A stretch of 10,852 bases of DNA from Lacrimispora sp. 210928-DFI.3.58 (GTDB taxonomy: Bacteria; Bacillota; Clostridia; Lachnospirales; Lachnospiraceae). The position numbers and the translations under genes were made by a program. Positions 5,789 through 10,852 of this stretch are shown piece after piece; the stretch's first letter is position 1, and every line of letters begins with the position of its first letter. Location of the stretch: positions 1-10,852 of the forward strand of contig NZ_JAJCIC010000065.1 in the NCBI RefSeq assembly GCF_020554865.1, in the 5' to 3' direction. The notes beneath the pieces were generated by a model. It made no database searches and had not been told where the DNA came from. It saw only the letters and a program-made list of their open reading frames with translations.

Positions 5789-5826
5789 TGCAACGAAATC
5801 ATTTTGTTTCTTACTTTATAGGTGAA
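5789..5826 (+). promoter_or_regulatory. Candidate ECF-type promoter of the second lipoprotein
   Basis: TGCAACG (5789-5795) carries the AAC core typical of ECF -35 elements. After about 16 bases, with a run of Ts in between, comes TTACTTTATAGGTG (5811-5824) at the -10 position. No good sigma-A promoter is visible here. The likely user is the ECF sigma encoded at 6528, which would make the operon self-activating. This is inference from a short, degenerate pattern. Confidence 0.35.
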
Positions 5827-5871
5827 AGGGTCTTTAAGATCCTTATCATTAAAAATATGGAGGAAAACAAA

Positions 5872-6459
5872 ATGAAGAAATTAGTTTGTATTTGTATGGT
5901 AACACTGATGACACTTTCTGCTCTGGTGGGATGCCTGGCTGAGAGCACAGTAAGTTCTGACAATGCAGGCGGCATTTTAACGAACAAGGTGGTTGTAAAT
6001 TTTGAGGGAACAGTTACCGCAATAAACGGGGATGAAGTCACGCTGGAAAATGGCAAAATCGTTGTCATTTCTTCTGATACAATTTTTGCGGGTGATCCGG
6101 ATACCAATAATACGGTTAGCACAGAGATTGTTGTTGGTAACTTCATTCAGGGCTACACAGAAGATGATCCTGATTCCGAGCATGTATCCGCTGACAAAAT
6201 TTATTGCAATGCAGCAGCACGGACAGGCGGCAAGCTGGTGATCAATTTCGAGGGGAAAGTGGCTGCAGTTGAGGATGATCGCGTTACATTAGAGAATGGT
6301 CAGGTAATCCTTATTTCTGATGATACTATTTATTCCATCGCGAGCGGTGTGGTGGAAAACATGATTCTGTCGGTGGGATATCATATTCAGGGATACACCG
6401 AGGATAACCCCACAGCTTCTGAAGTCACTGCATCCCGCATTCATGTTATCGCATATTAA
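5872..6459 (+). CDS. Predicted lipoprotein with two tandem beta-rich repeats
   Basis: The start is ATG 5872, with GGAGG (5859-5863) 8 bases upstream; an earlier in-frame ATG at 5857 overlaps that GGAGG and is not used. The protein has 195 residues. The signal MKKLVCICMVTLMTLSAL ends at the lipobox LVGC, with Cys21 as the lipid anchor. The mature part is two copies of a ~70-residue unit, at about 41-112 and 124-193. Shared pieces are NFEG, VTLENG, an ISxDTI strand and IQGYTED. Each unit looks like a small beta barrel. The protein is exported and anchored, with no catalytic motif. It lies 68 bases before the ECF sigma gene and may be co-transcribed with it, as a sensor, an effector or a target of that sigma factor. 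The family is not recognised beyond the repeat. Confidence 0.8.
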   Translation: MKKLVCICMVTLMTLSALVGCLAESTVSSDNAGGILTNKVVVNFEGTVTAINGDEVTLENGKIVVISSDTIFAGDPDTNNTVSTEIVVGNFIQGYTEDDPDSEHVSADKIYCNAAARTGGKLVINFEGKVAAVEDDRVTLENGQVILISDDTIYSIASGVVENMILSVGYHIQGYTEDNPTASEVTASRIHVIAY

Positions 6460-6469
6460 GAACAGGGAA

Positions 6470-6506
6470 GACGGTGCAGAGATAAGCCTTTTGTCTCTGC
6501 ACTGTC
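6470..6506 (+). terminator. Hairpin between lipoprotein and sigma genes (attenuator-like)
   Basis: GACGGTGCAGAGA (6470-6482) pairs with TCTCTGCACTGTC (6494-6506) over 13 bp with one G-U pair and an 11-base loop. No T run follows, so it is more likely to lower read-through or to protect the upstream mRNA than to end all transcripts. It could set the ratio of lipoprotein to sigma factor. Confidence 0.55.
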
Positions 6507-6527
6507 TGATTTAAGAGAGGCTCAAAT

Positions 6528-7085
6528 ATGACAGATCAAACAATTATTGATTTGTTTTGGCAGCGTTCAGAGGATGCTATACGAAACAAATCACAAAAAT
6601 ATGGAAAATATTTGACGAAAATCGCCATGAATATCCTCAATTATTATGAAGAATCCGAGGAATGCGTCAATGATACTTATTTTGCGGCATGGAAACAGAT
6701 TCCCCCGGATCGTCCTCAAAGACTACTTCCATATTTAGGGCGTATCACCCGATGCCTGGCATTAAATCGTTATGATTATTTGACTGCTCAAAAACGAAAT
6801 GCTGAATTTACACTGCAATTATCCGAACTGGAAGAATGTTTAACAGGGACAGATTCTGTAGAAACGCAATATGAGTCCGGTGAAGTGGCATCGGTCATCT
6901 CTGCATTTTTGAGAATGCAACCCTCTGATATTCGCAATATTTTTATTCGGCGCTATTGGTTTTCTGATAGTATCACAGAAATCGCCAGTCGTTTTCATCT
7001 GAGTGAAAGCAAAGTGAAATCTACACTTTTTCGGACAAGAAAACGACTAAAGAAACATCTTGAAAGTGAGGGATACCATGTATGA
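6528..7085 (+). CDS. ECF-type RNA polymerase sigma factor
   Basis: This is a 185-residue sigma-70 family protein with region 2 at about residues 5-90 and region 4 at about 115-178. Region 2 shows EECVNDTYFAAWKQIPP, the core-binding and -10 recognition segment, followed by YLGRITRCLALNRYDYL. Region 4 shows QPSDIRNIFIRRYWF, then SITEIASRFHLSESKVKS and the basic LFRTRKRLKKHL, a standard helix-turn-helix. There is no region 3, as usual for ECF factors. GAGAGG lies 7 bases before the ATG. Its last codons overlap the next gene by ATGA, so the partner is translated with it. Such factors are usually held at the membrane by the co-encoded anti-sigma and released by an envelope signal. It probably directs transcription of its own operon. 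Confidence 0.93.
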   Translation: MTDQTIIDLFWQRSEDAIRNKSQKYGKYLTKIAMNILNYYEESEECVNDTYFAAWKQIPPDRPQRLLPYLGRITRCLALNRYDYLTAQKRNAEFTLQLSELEECLTGTDSVETQYESGEVASVISAFLRMQPSDIRNIFIRRYWFSDSITEIASRFHLSESKVKSTLFRTRKRLKKHLESEGYHV

Positions 7086-7735
7086 ACCGAGAAACATTTT
7101 ATCGTGAGATTGGTGATATAGATGATGACCTGATTCAAGCGGCGAATAATGCCCAGGGTCAAAAAAATAATGTACGAATGCTCTATCGTATTGCCGGGAT
7201 AGCAGCCTGTTTTTGCGTAATTTGCGGCGGAATTTTGTTTGGATTACAGAAGGACACTCTTTATATTAACGATATCTCCATGCCAATGACTTCCAAAGTT
7301 GTTATTCCTACCGATGAAGACACAAAGATTGTTCCTATGACCTATCAGGAATTACTTGCTTATTACGGAATGGAACAACTGCCCGATGCTTTTGGAGAAG
7401 AATTGACAAGAGCAGAGCAATCTTATTTTGTTCTTTATCAGGATCAAGCGGGAGACGTTTTGTATGATACAAATAGTTTGTATTACAACAGCAGCGATAA
7501 CAGCAAGACATTATCGATTACCTTTGCCAAAGCAGAGGAATTTTCCAATATATTCCGTGGAGATACAAAGCAGTCTAAAATTGACGGCGTTTCTATGGTA
7601 CTTGCATCTACAGATCAAGCAGCATATTGGGCAAGTTTCAAATTAAATAATATATCAATCAGAATCACTTCTTATGGTTTGAACGAAGAAGATTTTATCG
7701 ATATAATAAAAGAGCTTATCCGATTTATGAAATAG
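7082..7735 (+). CDS. Membrane-anchored putative anti-sigma factor
   Basis: This 217-residue protein overlaps the sigma gene by four bases (ATGA). Residues 1-32 are cytosolic and begin MNRETFYREIGDIDDDLI, a short acidic helix common at the start of Clostridia anti-sigma-like proteins. A single membrane segment follows at about 35-54 (RIAGIAACFCVICGGILFGL). The rest, about 160 residues, would lie outside and holds MTYQELLAYYGMEQLPDAF and a mixed alpha/beta domain ending in EEDFIDIIKELIRF. There is no zinc-binding HxxxCxxC motif, so it is not of the ZAS type. Pairing and topology support an anti-sigma role, with the outer domain as the sensor. The direct interaction is inferred from gene order. 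No terminator was seen after it. Confidence 0.75.
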   Translation: MNRETFYREIGDIDDDLIQAANNAQGQKNNVRMLYRIAGIAACFCVICGGILFGLQKDTLYINDISMPMTSKVVIPTDEDTKIVPMTYQELLAYYGMEQLPDAFGEELTRAEQSYFVLYQDQAGDVLYDTNSLYYNSSDNSKTLSITFAKAEEFSNIFRGDTKQSKIDGVSMVLASTDQAAYWASFKLNNISIRITSYGLNEEDFIDIIKELIRFMK

Positions 7736-8329
7736 AAGATAAGTTCTTCCTGATACAGAAGAAACAAGAGTGATTTTGATAATCAGAGATCAACAGAAAA
7801 TTAGAGGTTGTCAAGATAAAAGGAGTATAAAATGGAGCTGACAAATGAACAGCGCAAATATCTTGGTTTGGAACTGATCGAACCGAATTGGGAGCATGTT
7901 GAAATCCCCAATAATTGTGTAAAGCCTGAACGGTCAACAGGGAAAGATATTTTGTTTTTTGATGGTGATGTTCTCCGAAAAGTCATTTGGTTACACGATA
8001 ACGGACATTTTCGTGAAAACTCATATGTACTCCGCACTCAGGATAACCGTACCAGGATTGCTCCGCTTACGGAAAAGGGCAAACCGAAGCTCTTAAATGG
8101 TGTTAATATTCAGCGCTGTACACCTTACGGTATGTATTTCGATTACAATGGACGAGTTTTAATAGCAAATTACACAACGCAGCAGACCTATTATTCTTCG
8201 GCTTTTGCAGGTGTTTCATGTGTGGAGCAAGGAGAACTTCAAGAGTTTCTTGACAAATGGGTTGCTGATACAACCGACAGGGATTTAGATGAAATTCAAA
8301 CGTTCGCTCATGCGAAACGCCGTCGCTGT

Positions 8330-8409
8330 AAATATAAAGAGGGAGATTTTTTCCGTTTCAAATATGACCGCAGACATTATGGTTATGGACGGATTTTATT
8401 TGATGTACG
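8330..8409 (+). repeat. Imm26 repeat block A, copy 2
   Basis: Counterpart of 3305-3384, with 73 of 80 bases identical and no gaps. Confidence 0.85.
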
Positions 8410-8820
8410 AAAATTTGTGAAGGATGGAGGAAAATTCTGGGATATTCTCATGGGAAAGGCACTTTGCGTCTCCGTTTATCATATCATTACGGAACAACCC
8501 AACGTGAGTATTGAAGATTTGCAAAAACTCCAAAGCTGCCCGTCTGCATACATGATGGACAATCGGTTTTTTATGGGGAATATGAGATTATTGGAAATGC
8601 ACCAGTGTCTGAAAATGCGGATTATCCGATTATGTACGGGCGTTCCATCAGTGCGCTTGACAGAAATAAAATTTGCTTTTGCCGTGGCAGAGATTATCGT
8701 GAAATTCCCCTTGAAGGGAATGAGCTTCTCACTATGGATTTCAAAAATAATGGAATAGGCTGGTCACTTAATGTCAATAAGACACTCGTTGAGGAATGTA
8801 TCAAGGCAGGCACAAACGAG

Positions 8821-8908
8821 CCGTTTTGGAAGGTTGATCATAGAAAAGATTTGCGAAATCCCATTTTTTCAAAAGAATTAGCCGTTGTTTTGAAGCAGAT
8901 GGGAATAT
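8821..8908 (+). repeat. Imm26 repeat block B, copy 2
   Basis: Counterpart of 3387-3474, with 80 of 88 bases identical and no gaps. The block runs to four bases before the end of the Imm26 stop codon. Confidence 0.85.
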
Positions 8909-8909
8909 T

Positions 8910-9230
8910 ATGAAATTTTATGAAATACCTGCCTCCAGCCGCCCTGACTGTGTCATTGCTTTTATGACAATATCAAATTGGATGGGGATATCCATGAGGG
9001 ATGGCGTCTGGACCTTTTATGAAGACACCAGCAGAAGAGAACTGCAGGTAACGCTGCAATATTTAGAGCAGACAGGCTGGAATGAGTGCAGAGAGATATT
9101 TGAATATGGTATCCATGATTACCAAAGCCCTGTCTATGCGGAAAATTATGATTATCCGGCAGAGTGGCTGTCAGAATCGGAAAGGATCGACGATTGGATT
9201 TTTAATCATGAGGCTCAGATTTATGAATAG
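8910..9230 (+). CDS. Small acidic protein, translationally coupled to Imm26
   Basis: This 106-residue protein's ATG overlaps the Imm26 stop (ATGA), so it has no separate ribosome binding site. It is acidic and rich in aromatic residues: MKFYEIPASSRPDCVIAFMT, WNECREIFEYGIHDYQ, NYDYPAEWLSESERIDDWIF. I do not recognise a family, and it has no signal, membrane segment or catalytic motif. The coupling means it was made together with the C-terminal part of Imm26, so a partner or second immunity protein is likely. Its translation now depends on ribosomes reaching 8913 in the shifted frame, so the T6 frameshift should reduce its expression. The frame itself is intact. Confidence 0.65.
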   Translation: MKFYEIPASSRPDCVIAFMTISNWMGISMRDGVWTFYEDTSRRELQVTLQYLEQTGWNECREIFEYGIHDYQSPVYAENYDYPAEWLSESERIDDWIFNHEAQIYE

Positions 9231-9281
9231 GAAAGAAGTCTGCTGGTAAATTATAGAAAGGAAATCTGCCGTTTGTAGAAT

Positions 9282-9599
9282 ATGAGAGGTTTACATCTTG
9301 AGGCCGTTCTCTGTGATTCTGCTCTTTTGATGGAGTTATCCGTGAAAGAGACAGATTTGAAACAGTGGGTCAAAATAGCGAAGCAAATTGGAGCCAAGGG
9401 AATTTATATGGCTTTCGTGTGTCATGAAGAGTGGATAGAGCGTTTCAGGTGGATGCCGGTACTTTGTCTGAAATCTGGAGAAGAGTTTTTCCACGTATAT
9501 TACCATGACGGCTGGATGTGCAGGGAATGTGGATATAATAATGGAGCCGTTGTTATGCCGATGTCAGAAGCGAAGTCAAAACTGCTGTTCTTCGGCTAG
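9282..9599 (+). CDS. Hypothetical protein with C-terminal CxxC motif, possibly 5' truncated
   Basis: This is 105 residues from ATG 9282, with an in-frame stop only two codons upstream and no clear ribosome binding site (AAAGGAAA at 9257-9264 is too far). The protein begins abruptly (MRGLHLEAVLCDSALLMELS), then VCHEEWIERFRWMPVLCLKS, a strand EEFFHVYYHDGWMCRECGY, and NNGAVVMPMSEA. WMCRECGY is a short zinc-ribbon-like or disulfide motif with only one CxxC visible, so metal binding is uncertain. The missing start signals suggest that an N-terminal part was lost. No family is recognised. It lies downstream of the small Imm26 partner in the same direction and could be another cassette gene of the cluster. 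Confidence 0.55.
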   Translation: MRGLHLEAVLCDSALLMELSVKETDLKQWVKIAKQIGAKGIYMAFVCHEEWIERFRWMPVLCLKSGEEFFHVYYHDGWMCRECGYNNGAVVMPMSEAKSKLLFFG

Positions 9600-9663
9600 A
9601 GGAAGTCGCAAAGTGATAAAGAAAAATATCTAAGGCCGTCGAAGTTGAACCCCAAACGATGCG

Positions 9664-9692
9664 TTGCTTAAAAAGCATAAATTTAGTATAAT
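9664..9692 (+). promoter_or_regulatory. Promoter of the LysR gene with overlapping half-sites
   Basis: TTGCTT (9664-9669), 17 bases, TATAAT (9687-9692). The -35 lies in a small palindrome, TGCTT-AAA-AAGCA (9665-9677). The -10 overlaps ATAA-N5-TTAT (9688-9700), and another TGCT/AGCA pair follows at 9694-9706. Such repeated half-sites fit binding of the LysR protein at its own promoter; that is inference. Confidence 0.7.
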
Positions 9693-9732
9693 CTGCTTAT
9701 TGAGCATGCATAAAGTTGAAAGGAGTTCGCAT

Positions 9733-10623
9733 ATGGAGATTAGAGTTCTTCGCTATTTTCTGACCGTAGTTAGGGAAGAAAGCATTACAAAAGCCGCAGA
9801 GGTTTTGCATATCACACAGCCGACCCTTTCCCGCCAACTCGCACAAATGGAGGAAGAAATCGGTGCGAAACTGTTTGACAGAGGCACCCGTAAAATTAAA
9901 TTAACCAACGAAGGCATTCTCCTTCGCCGCCGCGCAGAAGAAATTTTGCAGCTTGTTGATAAGACGGAAAAAGAGCTGGTTGAGCAGGAGGAACAGGTGG
10001 AAGGTAAGATTTCCATTGGCTGTGGAGAAATTGCTTCCGTGCAGTTACTTCCTGAATTGTTCAAAAATTTTCATCAGAAATATCCCCGTGTTACTTTTGA
10101 TATTTTTACAGCAACTGCGGATTTGGTAAAAGAACAGATGGATAAGGGACTTCTTGATCTCGGTCTTCTCTTGGAACCAATAGATATGGAGAAATATGAT
10201 TTTATCCGTATGGACATGAAAGAAAAATGGGTGGTTCTAATGCCGCCGAATGACCCGCTTGCAGAAAAAGAGTTCATTACAGCAAGTGATTTGTCCGAAT
10301 TGCCCTTGATTCTTCCAAGACGTATGCAGGTGCAGAATGAACTGGCAAGTTGGTTTGGCGACTATTACAAAAATCTGAATATCCTGTTTACCAGCAACCT
10401 GAGTACTAACGGTGCAGTAATGGTAAATCAAGGTCTGGCATATTCGTTGGTAATTGAAGGTGCAGTACCTTTTTGGGATTCATCAAAGATAGCTTATCGG
10501 CCATTGTATCCGGAACTTTGGGCAACGAGCGTTTTGGCGTGGAAACGTGGACAGCCATTCAGCTTGGCAGCAACAAAATTCATTGAATTTTCAAAATGCT
10601 TTTTAGGCATGGGTTTGGCATAA
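9733..10623 (+). CDS. LysR-family transcriptional regulator
   Basis: The start is ATG 9733, with AAGGAG 8 bases upstream; an in-frame ATG at 9706 or an earlier start lies before that site, inside the promoter leader. The protein has 296 residues, normal for the family. The N-terminal winged HTH is clear: MEIRVLRYFLTVVREESI, then TKAAEVLHITQPTLSRQLAQ, EIGAKLFDRG and LTNEGILLRRRAEEIL, followed by the linker helix. Residues ~92-290 are the periplasmic-binding-like effector domain (GKISIGCGE, LLPELFKNFHQKYP, LLDLGLLLEP). It looks intact. LysR proteins usually control a neighbour, often divergent, and their own gene. Here no divergent gene lies upstream and only a tiny ORF follows, so the target may be outside the window. 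It ends before a strong terminator and is probably monocistronic. Confidence 0.95.
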   Translation: MEIRVLRYFLTVVREESITKAAEVLHITQPTLSRQLAQMEEEIGAKLFDRGTRKIKLTNEGILLRRRAEEILQLVDKTEKELVEQEEQVEGKISIGCGEIASVQLLPELFKNFHQKYPRVTFDIFTATADLVKEQMDKGLLDLGLLLEPIDMEKYDFIRMDMKEKWVVLMPPNDPLAEKEFITASDLSELPLILPRRMQVQNELASWFGDYYKNLNILFTSNLSTNGAVMVNQGLAYSLVIEGAVPFWDSSKIAYRPLYPELWATSVLAWKRGQPFSLAATKFIEFSKCFLGMGLA

Positions 10624-10658
10624 AATCTAAGTATTTGTTATATTTCAAATGCGAAAGT

Positions 10659-10715
10659 AAAATGTAAGTGCAGGAAGGGAGCAGATCGCTCCATAGCTGC
10701 ACTTACATTTTTTTT
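10659..10715 (+). terminator. Intrinsic terminator after the LysR gene
   Basis: AAAATGTAAGTGCAG (10659-10673) pairs perfectly with CTGCACTTACATTTT (10697-10711), and eight Ts follow the last A (10708-10715). The loop holds a second small hairpin (GGAGC 10678-10682, GCTCC 10688-10692). This is a strong + strand terminator 36 bases after the stop codon. Confidence 0.9.
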
Positions 10716-10735
10716 GGAGGGAGCGCTGATGTTTG

Positions 10736-10810
10736 ATGAAACCGGATATTTATTCTCTTGCCAAAGCCGGACTTAGCAAAGAAGAAATCAACGAAATAGA
10801 TAACGTATAA
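10736..10810 (+). CDS. Tiny ORF or gene remnant after the terminator
   Basis: ATG 10736 opens a 24-codon frame (MKPDIYSLAKAGL, then SKEEINEIDNV) with GGAGG at 10716-10720, 15 bases away. Another ATG at 10729 is better placed but stops after 15 codons. The peptide reads like the end of a helical protein and may be a remnant. No function can be given. Confidence 0.25.
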   Translation: MKPDIYSLAKAGLSKEEINEIDNV

Positions 10811-10852
10811 TTAGTTTCGCAAATTCAATTTCATAAAAATAGACATGGTCTA

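Larger units (their letters stand above)
7832..8913 (+). pseudogene. Imm26-family immunity protein with a one-base frameshift
   Basis: AAGGAG lies 6 bases before ATG 7832. Read through the shift, the protein would have about 360 residues. Residues 1-165 are an N-terminal domain I do not recognise (MELTNEQRKYLGLELIEPNW, ILFFDGDVLRKVIW). The Imm26 domain starts near 168 (YKEGDFFRFKYD, YGYGRILFDVRK), followed by the C-terminal FWKVDHRKDLRNPIFSKEL. Imm26 proteins neutralise polymorphic toxins. The T6 run at 8567-8572 should have one more T: after DNR the correct reading is FFYGEYEIIGNAP in the -1 frame, whereas the present frame runs to a stop at 8756-8758. The rest, 8573-8913, is intact in its own frame. 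Causes could be mutation, sequencing error, or slippage on the T run. The gene is parent or sister of the deleted copy at 3305-3476. Confidence 0.85.

Noticed and set aside
5828..5846. Small palindrome AGGGTCTT/AAGATCCT before the second lipoprotein
   Set aside because: The stem is short with a 2-3 base loop and a G-U pair; too weak to call a riboswitch or terminator.
1..10852. CRISPR array, tRNA, rRNA or complete insertion sequence
   Set aside because: I saw no regularly spaced repeats, no cloverleaf-type sequence, no rRNA segment and no transposase frame in the window.

Overview
The window looks like an accessory region of a low-to-medium GC Gram-positive Clostridia chromosome, most likely Lachnospiraceae. 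The signs are strong GGAGG-type ribosome binding sites, sigma-A promoters with 17-bp spacers, an ECF sigma/anti-sigma pair of the type common in gut Clostridia, Cys-lipobox lipoproteins and a Bacillus/Clostridia-type LexA box. The genus assignment is inference from gene style, not from a marker gene.

Layout. (1) 1-612 is a scrap zone. It holds the 3' end of an unrecognised gene, an internal piece of a YlxP/DUF503 gene (+), about 120 bp of unassigned DNA, and the 5' end of a YbaK/EbsC-type deacylase gene (-). (2) 625-2125 (-) is a compact operon: an XRE-cupin regulator, an MBL-fold hydrolase, then the truncated YbaK gene. A perfect 9-bp inverted repeat overlies its promoter. (3) 2261-2692 (-) encodes a coiled-coil plus helix-turn-helix protein of unknown role. 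A degraded small gene follows in the otherwise gene-poor 2693-3028. (4) 3029-4657 starts with a consensus promoter and a LexA/SOS-type box in front of a DUF5131 N-terminus. That N-terminus is fused to an internally deleted copy of the Imm26-family gene found intact in extent, but frameshifted, at 7832-8913. Then come another gene scrap, an intact DUF2262 gene and one more C-terminal scrap. (5) 4748-7735 holds two unrelated lipoproteins, with a gene scrap between them, followed by an ECF sigma factor and its overlapping membrane anti-sigma partner. (6) 7832-9599 holds the frameshifted Imm26 gene, a translationally coupled 106-aa ORF and a 105-aa ORF with a CxxC motif. (7) 9733-10810 holds a complete LysR regulator with a good promoter and a strong intrinsic terminator, then a tiny ORF.

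How it fits together. The +strand genes around the sigma module look like an orphan immunity-gene cluster of the polymorphic-toxin kind: Imm26, DUF2262, several small unknown ORFs and several C-terminal scraps. It has been reshuffled through short homologies. Two pieces of direct evidence are a 39-bp repeat joining positions 204 and 3562, and two ~91% identical blocks joining 3305-3474 to 8330-8908. No toxin gene is visible in the window. The lipoprotein-sigma-anti-sigma block is a plausible self-contained envelope-signalling unit. The most unusual signal is the SOS-like promoter/operator that now drives a chimeric DUF5131-Imm26 reading frame.
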